From Lachnospiraceae bacterium UBA3316 (GTDB lineage Bacteria > Bacillota > Clostridia > Lachnospirales > Lachnospiraceae), in NCBI GenBank assembly GCA_002361955.1, contig DESK01000026.1, positions 1-11,837 of the forward strand: 11,837 nucleotides of DNA. Reading direction: 5' to 3'. Position 1 is the stretch's first letter. Every line of letters begins with the position of its first letter. A program made the position numbers and the translations under genes. This document shows, piece after piece, positions 1-6,342 of this stretch. Under the pieces are notes generated by a model. That model ran no database searches, was not told the DNA's origin, and saw only the letters and a program-made list of their open reading frames with translations.

Positions 1-20
1 CTTTCTTTTCGTTCCTGTCC

Positions 21-1367
21 CTACATGAAATTAAACACCGCCGGAACCATCAGAATCACCAGAACCAGTCCCAGCATCAGCATCATCGGGAAGAGAAGCT
101 TTGTGCCGGCCTCCTCCCCCAGCTTTCTGGCTGTCTGCTTCCTCTCCTCAAACCCTGCGGCCGCCTCCCTCTCCAAAAGCTCCGGAAGCCCCGCTGCCCC
201 TTTCCTCAGGCTCTGGGATAAAACAGAACCCAGCTTGATGTAACGGGCGTCCTGGCATCGCTTCCCGAACGCCTCGTAGGCGGCCGCTTCCCCCAGGCCG
301 TTTTCCATCTCCCGGCACACACAAAGCATCTCCTCGTACACATAACGGGGGTTCTTTTGTTTCCGCTTCCTGTATTCCTCCGCGATCTTTTCGAAGGCGG
401 CCCGTATGGTGAGCCCCGCCCCCAGGAGCATGGCCATCTTAAACAGAATTTCCGGATAATCCAGAATCAGCTGCCTCTTTCTCTGCCTCTCCCTCTTTTC
501 CAGCTCCTGCTCCTGATGAAACCACAGCAGGACGGCGCCGGCCAATGCCAGAAGGGCGATCAGAAGTCCCTCATGGGCCTCCGGCCTCGACCAGAGAATC
601 CTCCTGCCGTCCACCTCCGAGGGAAGTGTCAGACGGTTTTCATACCTTCCCTCCATGTCTGCCCGACCCACCGCCTCCTTAAGCTGCTTTTCCAAAAGCT
701 CCCGCTCCGTGCGAACCGGAGGATACACATGGGCATAACAGGTATACTCTGCCTCCTGCTCCCTGTACCTGAGCAGCGCCCGAAGCTCCACCACCTCTCC
801 TGCGTCCTCTACCTCCTTGATCACAGCGCCGCTGCCGTCCAGCACATCCCCGGGGGACAGCAGCCATTCCACTGTCACCGCTCCGCCATACAGGGTCTCC
901 GGCAGCACAAGGTCGCTCCTCACCTGCTCCAGGCTGCCGTTTTCCCCCAGGATCGCCTCCTCCAGCCCCGCTGTGATCTCCCGGAAAATCTGCCTCGTCT
1001 CCTCCGGGGTATACTCCTGCTCGCGGATGCTCACAGACACGCGGGCTTCCTTCGCTTCCCCATCCACCTGTGCCAAGAGCTCCGTCTCACGGCTTCCTCC
1101 GCCGTACTCCGGGCGATCCAGGCTCTCGCAGGAGGTTGTTTCCCCTGCTCCCTCCAGCCCGATCTGCACAAACACCGCGCCTCCTATTCCCCAGAAAAGA
1201 ACCGCCAGAACGACCGCCAGCCGCTTTCCGTAATACTCCCTGACACTGCAGCTTTCTCCCGGATACAGCGCCCGCAGCCTCTCCTCCCCCTTTCCCCATC
1301 GTTTCTCCGGAATCCTGCCTGCAATCCACAGCCCTGTTCTGTAAAACGGCTTCAATAATCCCTTCAC
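21..1367 (-). CDS. tadC: TadC-like pilus platform protein (type II secretion F family) with an extracytoplasmic insertion
   Basis: Inner-membrane platform protein of a Tad (tight adherence) pilus/secretion system, expected to work with TadB and the TadA ATPase. The C-terminal part (about residues 300-445) fits the T2SSF fold: an amphipathic region after LDYPEILFKMAMLLGAGLT, the REMENGLGEAAAYEAF stretch, and a terminal hydrophobic segment at about 423-446. The N-terminal part is unusual. A transmembrane segment at about 50-70 is followed by about 195 residues that should lie outside the membrane, then a second segment at about 267-283. Residues about 146-215 of the insertion (SDLVLPETLYGGAVTVEWLL and onward) look like a bacterial Ig-like (aBig-type) domain; that is inference. 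At 448 residues it is longer than an ordinary TadC (about 300). The start is GTG at 1367, two nt after the tadB stop, with GAGGTG about 6 nt upstream inside tadB, suggesting translational coupling. Confident for family, less so for the insertion. Confidence 0.85.
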   Translation of the reverse strand: MKGLLKPFYRTGLWIAGRIPEKRWGKGEERLRALYPGESCSVREYYGKRLAVVLAVLFWGIGGAVFVQIGLEGAGETTSCESLDRPEYGGGSRETELLAQVDGEAKEARVSVSIREQEYTPEETRQIFREITAGLEEAILGENGSLEQVRSDLVLPETLYGGAVTVEWLLSPGDVLDGSGAVIKEVEDAGEVVELRALLRYREQEAEYTCYAHVYPPVRTERELLEKQLKEAVGRADMEGRYENRLTLPSEVDGRRILWSRPEAHEGLLIALLALAGAVLLWFHQEQELEKRERQRKRQLILDYPEILFKMAMLLGAGLTIRAAFEKIAEEYRKRKQKNPRYVYEEMLCVCREMENGLGEAAAYEAFGKRCQDARYIKLGSVLSQSLRKGAAGLPELLEREAAAGFEERKQTARKLGEEAGTKLLFPMMLMLGLVLVILMVPAVFNFM

Positions 1368-1369
1368 TT

Positions 1370-2104
1370 TTACACCTCGATTTCCACCAGATAATTTCCC
1401 AGGCTCCAGGCCATCCCATAAACTGCGAGACAGGCGCTCATAATGATTACCCCTGCCAGATTGTGGTACATCACATCTAAAAATCCGGGGGAAGCCGCGC
1501 CCACATAAGCCAGGATAAAGAGGGGTACCACGCTCATCACCTTATGCTCCATTTTCTTTGCGGCTATGCACACCTGTATCTCCTGCCTTGTCTCCTCCTT
1601 CTGGCTGATGGAGGAAACCGTGTTCCGTATGATGACCATCAGATCCCCACCGCTTCTCCTGGCCGCCGCAAAGACTTCCGCAAAGCTCTCGATATCCTCC
1701 TGGCCGCTGCGCTCTGCCAGATCCGTCAGCAGTTCCTCCAGCGTCCTGTTCAGGGAAAGCTGAGCGTTAATGACCGAATATTCCCTCACGGCCTCCCCCT
1801 CCCCGTAAACCTTCTGAAGCTCCTCCTGGGCCTGACCAAAGGCATTTTCCACGGAATAACCTGCCGCCAGCGCATTTGACACCGCCTGGATCCCTGTTAA
1901 AAACTGGCTGCCAAGCCTTCTCACCCTGCATTTCTGCCGTTCCTCCCGCTTCCTTCTCAGATACCAGATCCATCCGGGCAGAAGAAGGACGAAGGCGATC
2001 CAGGAACGGTAAAACAGAAAGCTAACCGCCCCGTCCAAAAGCAAATAGCCTGCCGCAAGCCCTGCCAGTTCCTTTTTTGTAAAGCTGTAATGACGATAAT
2101 CCAT
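1370..2104 (-). CDS. tadB: TadB-like pilus platform protein (type II secretion F family)
   Basis: Second integral-membrane platform protein of the Tad system, 244 residues. Two hydrophobic stretches near the N terminus (about 12-48) precede a basic RRKREER segment. A T2SSF domain follows (about 65-200), with the typical FLTGIQAVSNALAAGYSVENAF, FAEVFAAARRSGGDLMVIIRNT and EIQVCIAAKKMEHKVMSVVP stretches. Two more hydrophobic segments lie at about 188-204 and 214-237. The ATG start at 2104 follows a purine-rich GAGGAGGAGAG ribosome binding site and lies 9 nt after the tadA stop, so the genes are very likely co-transcribed. It is the short form of the family, without a long N-terminal cytoplasmic region. 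The tadB rather than tadC label follows from gene order (immediately after the ATPase) and the SGGDL motif. Confidence 0.88.
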   Translation of the reverse strand: MDYRHYSFTKKELAGLAAGYLLLDGAVSFLFYRSWIAFVLLLPGWIWYLRRKREERQKCRVRRLGSQFLTGIQAVSNALAAGYSVENAFGQAQEELQKVYGEGEAVREYSVINAQLSLNRTLEELLTDLAERSGQEDIESFAEVFAAARRSGGDLMVIIRNTVSSISQKEETRQEIQVCIAAKKMEHKVMSVVPLFILAYVGAASPGFLDVMYHNLAGVIIMSACLAVYGMAWSLGNYLVEIEV

Positions 2105-2113
2105 CTCTCCTCC

Positions 2114-3346
2114 TCACTCCAAGACAATCCCTGCCTGGACAAGCTTCCTGTCATTGGCAAGCTCCCCGCATTTCTCCAGCTTCCCGCATACCATCCCTTC
2201 ACCTTCTCCCTTTCTCTCACGAAATTCATACAGTTTCTTCGTCAGAATCTCTCCCGTCTCATACCGGAATCCCGTAACCTCCACGATCTCCAGCACCTTT
2301 CGGCTCTTGTCCCGCAGTCTCCCCAGATGAATCAGCAGGTCGATGCCTGACGCGATTTGTCTTCGTATGGCGGACACCGGAAGCTCGATCCCCATGAGAA
2401 CCATCGTCTCCAGCCGGGAAAGCATATCTCCGGGACTGTTTCCATGGCCGGTGCTCAGGGATCCGTCATGTCCCGTGTTCAGGGACTGAAGCATATCGAT
2501 GGCTTCCTCCCCTCTCACCTCTCCCACAATAATCCTGTCCGGCCTCATACGCAGGCTGGACTTTATGAGATCCCGGATGGTAATCTCATGCTCCCCCTCC
2601 GTATTGGCCCTCCGCGCCTCCAGCCGCACCAGATTTTCCGCTCCCTGGATCTGCAGCTCCGCATTGTCCTCGATGGTGATAATTCTTTCATCCTTAGGGA
2701 TAAAATCGGAAAGGGCGTTTAAGAAGGTGGTCTTTCCCGAGCCCGTCCCTCCGCTGATAAAAATGTTATAGCCGGCTCTCACCAGCTTCCCCAAAAAATC
2801 TGCTGCCTCCCTGGTCACCGCTCCCCAAGAGATCAGGTCCTCCATCGTCACCGGGCGGCTGGGAAAGCGGCGGATCGTGATGATCGGCCCGTTTAAGGCC
2901 ACCGGCGGGAGGACAATATTTACCCTGGCCCCTCCCGCCAGCCTGGCATCGGCGATGGGCACGGCTTCGTTCACGATCCGGTTGCACCGGGCCACGATCT
3001 GCTGTACCAGCTCCTCCAGCTTCACCGAGGAAGAAAAGCACTTGTCCCAGCGCCGGATCTTTCCCCGCCGTTCCGTGAAAATCCCCTCTGTCCCATTCAC
3101 CATGATCTCCGTCACCGAATCGTCATCCAGAAGCTCCTGCAAAATATCCAGCCTGCGGATACTGTTGAACAGCTCTGTCACCAAACGCCTCTTTTCAAAA
3201 AGGCCGATATAGGTCTCCTTCCCCTCCCGCAGCACCAGCTCGTCGATCAGCTCTAAAACCCTCTCGTCCGAAAGCTCCGTCTCACTCCCCATGCGCTCCA
3301 GCAGCTTTTTCCGAAGCCTCTGTACCTGCATCTCCTCCTCAGCCAT
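2114..3346 (-). CDS. tadA: TadA/CpaF-type secretion ATPase of the Tad pilus
   Basis: Cytoplasmic hexameric motor ATPase of the type II/IV secretion superfamily that powers Tad pilus assembly. All core motifs are visible (numbered from the upstream ATG at 3352): N-terminal domain with ITEIMVNGTEGIFTERRGKI-like sequence (about 80-100), RLAGGARVNIVLPP (about 137-150), Walker A GGTGSGKTT (201-209), Asp box ITIEDNAEL (226-234), Walker B RIIVGEVRGEE (273-283) and His box TGHDGSLSTGHGNS (293-306). The length (410-412 residues) is normal. Two in-frame ATGs exist. The one at 3346 lies 9 nt from GGGAGG, while that at 3352 is only 3 nt away, so 3346 is preferred. Either overlaps the end of the tadZ-like gene by several bases, suggesting translational coupling. 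A C-terminal tail after about 378 carries two cysteines and is poorly conserved in my judgement. Confidence 0.95.
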   Translation of the reverse strand: MAEEEMQVQRLRKKLLERMGSETELSDERVLELIDELVLREGKETYIGLFEKRRLVTELFNSIRRLDILQELLDDDSVTEIMVNGTEGIFTERRGKIRRWDKCFSSSVKLEELVQQIVARCNRIVNEAVPIADARLAGGARVNIVLPPVALNGPIITIRRFPSRPVTMEDLISWGAVTREAADFLGKLVRAGYNIFISGGTGSGKTTFLNALSDFIPKDERIITIEDNAELQIQGAENLVRLEARRANTEGEHEITIRDLIKSSLRMRPDRIIVGEVRGEEAIDMLQSLNTGHDGSLSTGHGNSPGDMLSRLETMVLMGIELPVSAIRRQIASGIDLLIHLGRLRDKSRKVLEIVEVTGFRYETGEILTKKLYEFRERKGEGEGMVCGKLEKCGELANDRKLVQAGIVLE

Positions 3347-4352
3347 CCGCATGTTCCTCCCTCAAAAGATTTCTGATAAAATCCCCCAGTTCACTCCAGA
3401 CAAGCTGCTCCGCATAATGTACCCCGGAACCGAAACTGCTGTGAAAGGGAAGCTTCAGTTTCCTGGTCTTTTCCTTCAGATCCTCATAACCCGCAAGCCC
3501 CAGAAGCTTCTCATACTGCGCAAGCTTGGCCGCGGAGAGCCTGTCCTCGCGCACAGGCATATAGATCACGCCACAGCGGCGCAGGATCTCCAAAAAGCCA
3601 TCCGTCAGCTCATCCAGGTCGAGAATCATCGTGTCATAGGCGCTGTACGCCTGGATTTCCCCCATAAGCGCCAGCCACTCTTCGCAAAGTACACTGCGGA
3701 TATCCATGGGGGACGGGGCAGGCGGCACATAATCCAGGTTGTGGATGCTCTGTACAATACCCTGAAGCTTATACACCAGATTTCCGTGGCCCCGCTTTAC
3801 AAAGTACATCAGATCGGCCACATCCGCCCCAAACTCTTTTTCCATCATCCAGGAAAGTCCCGAAAAGCTTTCCAGGTTGAGATATAATACCCGCCTGTCC
3901 CTGGCAAGTATCTGTCCCAGAGTCAGGGCAAAGGACGTCTTCAAAACACGCTTTATCGGCGAATAGACGGCAATACAGCGCATATTCTTTTTCAGAAGGG
4001 CATGGGAGGCTGTTCTCTTTTCCACGGCGTAATATCCCATCACTTCTGAAATCAGGCTGTCGGAGGCCTGGTATTTGTAGACACAGGGATACTCCTCCAA
4101 CTCTTTGCGCACCTCCCCCTCCGAGAGGATCATCATTTTCCCGACGGGAAGCTCCCGCACCTCACGGCTCGCGGCCTGGGCCGAAATCAAAAGCAGGGCG
4201 ATCTCATGGTTTTGTGCGAACTCACAGAGACTTTTGACCTTAGTAAAGGCCTGCACCTCAAAGGCTGCACCCTGCTTTTCCTGAATAAACTCCATCAGCT
4301 TCAGCGCATAGGAGGCCTCCAGATCACATACTGCAAATATCTCCTTTTTCAA
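3339..4352 (-). CDS. tadZ: TadZ/CpaE-like pilus localisation protein with a degenerate P-loop
   Basis: A 337-residue protein placed between the prepilin peptidase and the ATPase, the usual place of TadZ/CpaE, which positions the Tad machine at the cell pole or membrane. Residues 1 to about 115 read as a receiver-like domain (starts MKKEIFAVCD, with IALLLIS and MMILSEG strands). The rest resembles a MinD/ParA-type ATPase: P-loop region SPIKRVLKTS (131-140), VLYLNLESF (155-163), YVPP (208-211) and YDTMILDLDEL (239-249). The canonical KGGxGKT is replaced by IKRVLKT: both glycines and the first lysine are gone, the second KT remains. Nucleotide binding may be weak or absent, as in other TadZ proteins with atypical P-loops. 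The start is TTG at 4352, because an in-frame stop lies just upstream. GGGAGGAG about 11 nt upstream, in the last codons of the peptidase gene, supports it. Overlaps tadA at its 3' end. Confidence 0.82.
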   Translation of the reverse strand: MKKEIFAVCDLEASYALKLMEFIQEKQGAAFEVQAFTKVKSLCEFAQNHEIALLLISAQAASREVRELPVGKMMILSEGEVRKELEEYPCVYKYQASDSLISEVMGYYAVEKRTASHALLKKNMRCIAVYSPIKRVLKTSFALTLGQILARDRRVLYLNLESFSGLSWMMEKEFGADVADLMYFVKRGHGNLVYKLQGIVQSIHNLDYVPPAPSPMDIRSVLCEEWLALMGEIQAYSAYDTMILDLDELTDGFLEILRRCGVIYMPVREDRLSAAKLAQYEKLLGLAGYEDLKEKTRKLKLPFHSSFGSGVHYAEQLVWSELGDFIRNLLREEHADG

Positions 4353-4355
4353 TTT

Positions 4356-4859
4356 TCAATACACTCCTCCCATGTAAAGCAATACACTGAGAAATATCGG
4401 AACAGTAAAACAGAATTCCCCGCTTTTGTCCCTTTTGTCCCTGTAAGGAACCCATTGTCTTGTCTGGTAAAATCTGCCGATGTAGGCAATGAAATATAGA
4501 AGGCGTTTTTTCAGATTCCGCCGCCTGATTAGTAATACGAGAGAAACTAATGCTCCCAAAAGAAATGATACTGCCATACAGAGGATCAGGGATCTTCCCC
4601 CCATCAGCCCTCCTATGGCACAGAACAGCTTGATGTCTCCGGCACCAAGCATTCGAAAATAATACAACACCGCCAGCAAAAACAGCGGCAGGATACTTCC
4701 CCCCAAGAACTGCCGGAACCCCTCCGCTCCTGACTCCGCTAGCTGAAGCAAACAAGCTGCCCCCGCTCCTGCTAAGATCAGAAAATTCGGTATCTTTCCT
4801 GTCCGGACATCCCATAGGACTGCCGCTCCTGTGACGGTAAAAAGAAGAAGATTCCTCAT
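4356..4859 (-). CDS. tadV: Type IV prepilin peptidase of the Tad system (TadV/CpaA family)
   Basis: Small membrane aspartyl protease expected to cleave the leader from Flp-type prepilins before pilus assembly. The 167-residue protein is largely hydrophobic, with several membrane segments. Both catalytic aspartates are visible: D17 in LWDVRTGKIPN, the usual first motif, and D75 in MLGAGDIKLF, the GxGD motif. It lacks the long cytoplasmic N-terminal methyltransferase domain of PilD-type enzymes, which is normal for CpaA/TadV. It is the first gene of the operon. A consensus promoter lies about 30 nt upstream, and AGGCGGTGAAGG precedes the ATG at 4859. The stop is 3 nt before the TTG start of the tadZ-like gene and contains that gene's ribosome binding site. 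An overlapping 180-codon frame from a GTG at 4866 is judged a shadow because it lacks any recognisable motif. Confidence 0.9.
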   Translation of the reverse strand: MRNLLLFTVTGAAVLWDVRTGKIPNFLILAGAGAACLLQLAESGAEGFRQFLGGSILPLFLLAVLYYFRMLGAGDIKLFCAIGGLMGGRSLILCMAVSFLLGALVSLVLLIRRRNLKKRLLYFIAYIGRFYQTRQWVPYRDKRDKSGEFCFTVPIFLSVLLYMGGVY

Positions 4860-4887
4860 CCTTCACCGCCTTTCTTTATGTGGTTCC

Positions 4888-4916
4888 ATTATAAGGGATA
4901 AGGCTTTCTTTGTCAA
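4888..4916 (-). promoter_or_regulatory. Perfect-consensus sigma-A promoter of the tad operon
   Basis: On the minus strand TTGACA (4916-4911) is followed after exactly 17 nt by TATAAT (4893-4888). Both hexamers match the housekeeping consensus at all 12 positions. Transcription should begin near 4880, giving a leader of only about 20 nt before the tadV ATG at 4859. The strength implied is unusual for a pilus operon, so a repressor may hold it down; see the adjoining inverted repeats. Confidence 0.85.
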
Positions 4917-4938
4917 CAGTATGTTGCCATATTAATAT
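4914..4938. promoter_or_regulatory. Operator-like inverted repeats at the tad promoter
   Basis: CAACA-GTA-TGTTG (4914-4926) is a perfect 5+3+5 inverted repeat that overlaps the -35 hexamer of the tad promoter. It is followed by the 10-bp palindrome ATATTAATAT (4929-4938). Symmetry at and just upstream of a -35 box fits a binding site for a dimeric regulator. Short AT-rich palindromes also occur by chance, and no regulator gene is in the window, so this is a suggestion only. Confidence 0.35.
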
Positions 4939-4991
4939 AGTTTGTTGCTTATTATCCGGCTTTTCCCGCCTGCCGCGCAAGATATTTCCAT

Positions 4992-5020
4992 TTGACAGAC
5001 TGCCCCTTATTGTATATACT
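4992..5020 (+). promoter_or_regulatory. Sigma-A promoter of mecA
   Basis: TTGACA (4992-4997), a 17-nt spacer and TATACT (5015-5020) give 11 of 12 consensus matches on the plus strand. Transcription should start near 5027, leaving a leader of roughly 120 nt before the mecA ATG at 5149. The promoter faces away from the tad promoter; their -35 boxes are about 75 bp apart, with AT-rich sequence between. Confidence 0.8.
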
Positions 5021-5072
5021 TTAAGAAACTTCATAAGCCAGTTTCTTTGACCCGCTATCAGCGAAAATCAAA

Positions 5073-5124
5073 CCTCCCGCTGCCGGCAGGACCCTTGGCC
5101 CCTTGCCCGCGGGAATAAAATTCC
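5073..5124 (+). other. Foldable mecA leader, GC-rich hairpins
   Basis: Within the predicted mecA 5' leader, CCCGC (5076-5080) can pair with GCGGG (5109-5113). Inside that, GGCAGG (5085-5090) can pair with CC-T-TGCC (5101-5107, one bulged T). A small GGAAT-AAA-ATTCC hairpin (5112-5124) follows and competes for a few bases. CTGCCGGCAG (5080-5089) is itself a palindrome. I do not recognise a known riboswitch. The fold may only stabilise the message, or tune access to the ribosome binding site at about 5136. Confidence 0.35.
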
Positions 5125-5148
5125 AGGAAAAGATAGGATGTGATATAT

Positions 5149-5913
5149 ATGAAGATAGAAAAAATCAGTGAAAACCAGATACGCTGTACCCTCACGAAAG
5201 AAGATCTGGCCACCCGCCAGATTAAAATCAGCGAACTTGCCTACGGCACGGAAAAAGCGAAATCTCTTTTCCGGGACATGATGCAGCAGGCTGCCCATGA
5301 TTTTGGATTTGAGGCCAATGATATCCCTCTGATGATCGAAGCCATCCCCCTTCCCTCGGAATCCATCATTCTGATTATTACAAAGGTGGAAGACCCTGAG
5401 GAGCTGGATACCCGTTTCGCCAAATTTGCTCCCTCTGACGGCAGCGATTCCATCGGCGTTCACGATTCCCTGATTTCTGACCCCCTGGAGGGTGCCGACG
5501 ATATCCTGGATCTCTTCAACAAAATCCGGGAAGCCCGGAAAAAGATCCAGGAAAAGAAACCCTCGGAGGACGCTCCTGCGGAGACTGTGCCGGAAGCTCC
5601 CCTAAACCTGACAAAACTCTACCGATTCAGAAACCTGGACACCGTGATCCAGGCTGCCGGTGTTCTTCATTCCGTATACCAGGGGAAGAATTCTCTCTAT
5701 AAGGACGCCGCCACCAGGGAATACCACCTGATGGTGAGCAAATCACAACACAGCCCGGAGGAGTTCAACAAGATCTGCAATATTCTCTCAGAATACGGCA
5801 AGGGACGCAAATCCGCTCCCGGCATGGACGCCTTCTACACAGAGCATATGGACTGCCTGATCCGGGAGGACGCTCTCCAGAAGCTGGCAGGCCTTGCCTC
5901 CCAGCATTCATAA
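5149..5913 (+). CDS. mecA: Adaptor protein MecA (ClpCP adaptor)
   Basis: Cytoplasmic adaptor that, in Bacillus, delivers substrates such as the competence regulator ComK to the ClpC-ClpP protease and helps assemble the ClpC hexamer. The 254-residue protein has the two-domain build of the family. The N-terminal substrate-binding domain (about 1-82) begins MKIEKISENQIRCTLTKEDL, as MecA proteins do. An acidic, lysine- and proline-containing linker covers about 95-152. The C-terminal ClpC-binding domain (about 154-254) has YRFRNLDTVIQAAGVL, NSLYKD, ILSEYGKG and the closing DALQKLAGL. A GTG three codons upstream (5140) is in frame, but the ATG at 5149 is preferred: it has AGGATGTG about 6 nt upstream and matches the family N terminus. 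It is monocistronic, divergent from the tad operon and closed by a strong terminator. Whether it acts on the neighbouring pilus genes is unknown. Confidence 0.9.
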   Translation: MKIEKISENQIRCTLTKEDLATRQIKISELAYGTEKAKSLFRDMMQQAAHDFGFEANDIPLMIEAIPLPSESIILIITKVEDPEELDTRFAKFAPSDGSDSIGVHDSLISDPLEGADDILDLFNKIREARKKIQEKKPSEDAPAETVPEAPLNLTKLYRFRNLDTVIQAAGVLHSVYQGKNSLYKDAATREYHLMVSKSQHSPEEFNKICNILSEYGKGRKSAPGMDAFYTEHMDCLIREDALQKLAGLASQHS

Positions 5914-5939
5914 ATCCTGCGGGAATACTATACTGACAG

Positions 5940-5964
5940 AAAAAACGCGCGCCGCCGGGCGCGC
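5940..5964 (-). terminator. Rho-independent terminator of the DUF1858-type gene
   Basis: Read on the minus strand, GCGCGCC (5964-5958) pairs with GGCGCGC (5953-5947) over 7 all-GC base pairs around a 4-nt loop, then a G and six T residues (5945-5940). This is a classical intrinsic terminator for transcription arriving from 6033-6242. It lies between that gene and the convergent mecA. Confidence 0.8.
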
Positions 5965-5968
5965 ATAT

Positions 5969-6018
5969 AGAGTAAGAGGGACCGACGCATAAGCGTTAGT
6001 CCCTCTTACTCTTTATTT
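5969..6018 (+). terminator. Rho-independent terminator of mecA
   Basis: AGAGTAAGAGGGAC (5969-5982) pairs perfectly over 14 bp with GTCCCTCTTACTCT (5999-6012). An inner ACGC-ATAA-GCGT hairpin caps the loop, and TTTATTT follows on the plus strand. It sits 56 nt after the mecA stop. AAATAAA flanks it on the other side, so its use on the minus strand would be weaker. Confidence 0.85.
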
Positions 6019-6032
6019 CCCAGGCAGCGATT

Positions 6033-6242
6033 CTATGCCTGTCTGCTCTCCACAAATGCATTTACTCTTGCCACGAGTACATCAGGATCAATGCCGTGAA
6101 CCAGCGCGGCTTCCTCCAAAGTCTCAGCCTGAGCAGACGGGCATCCTACGCAGTGCATACCGCCTGCTACCAGAACACCGGCCATCTCCGGATCCATCCT
6201 GAGAAGTTCTCCGATCACCATATCCTTTGTCACCTTTGTCAT
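6033..6242 (-). CDS. Small DUF1858-type CxxC protein (hybrid-cluster-associated disulfide domain)
   Basis: A 69-residue cytoplasmic protein matching the DUF1858 / 'hybrid cluster protein-associated redox disulfide' family. It has an N-terminal KVTKDMVIGELLRMDPEMAGVL helix pair, then GGMHCVGCPSAQAETLEEAA with a CxxC at C31 and C34, and a C-terminal GIDPDVLVARVNAF helix. The length is typical of stand-alone members. The two cysteines probably form a redox-active disulfide or bind metal; no substrate is established, and no hybrid cluster protein gene is present in the window. The ATG at 6242 is preceded by AAGGAGG at 8 nt spacing, a near-ideal ribosome binding site. It has its own promoter and terminator, so it is a single-gene unit between mecA and the GH20 gene. 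Confidence 0.88.
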   Translation of the reverse strand: MTKVTKDMVIGELLRMDPEMAGVLVAGGMHCVGCPSAQAETLEEAALVHGIDPDVLVARVNAFVESRQA

Positions 6243-6287
6243 AGGTTTGTCCTCCTTATCTGCGAAACTACGCCTCTACGCACAGTG

Positions 6288-6316
6288 ATTATAATACTTT
6301 TCAAAAGAATGTGCAA
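6288..6316 (-). promoter_or_regulatory. Promoter of the DUF1858-type gene
   Basis: On the minus strand TATAAT (6293-6288) is a perfect -10 box. TTGCAC (6316-6311) lies 17 nt upstream and matches the first three bases of the -35 consensus. The -35 box lies within the descending arm of the upstream gene's terminator hairpin. Transcription should begin near 6280, giving a leader of about 38 nt. Confidence 0.6.
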
Positions 6317-6337
6317 GGCTTTCACCCTGCACATTCT
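6301..6337 (-). terminator. Rho-independent terminator of the GH20 gene
   Basis: On the minus strand AGAATGTGCAGGG (6337-6325) pairs with CCTTGCACATTCT (6318-6306) over 13 bp including one G-U pair, with a 6-nt loop, followed by TTTTGA. The stem begins 5 nt after the GH20 stop at 6343. It overlaps the -35 region of the next gene's promoter. Confidence 0.75.
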
Positions 6338-6342
6338 CTCCA

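Noticed and set aside
357..1358. A 333-codon open frame on the plus strand opposite the TadC-like gene
   Set aside because: It is a GC-driven shadow. It shows no family motifs, its composition is rich in Pro, His and Leu, and the opposite strand encodes a convincing T2SSF protein with a coupled start.
3339..3352. Frameshift between the tadZ-like gene and tadA because their frames overlap
   Set aside because: Both proteins have complete termini, and the ATPase has its own ribosome binding site. A short overlap of this kind is normal for translationally coupled genes.
4324..4866. A 180-codon frame from GTG 4866 overlapping the prepilin peptidase
   Set aside because: It lacks the catalytic aspartate motifs and membrane pattern and would run across the start of the tadZ-like gene. 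The 167-residue frame has both GxGD and the first Asp motif.
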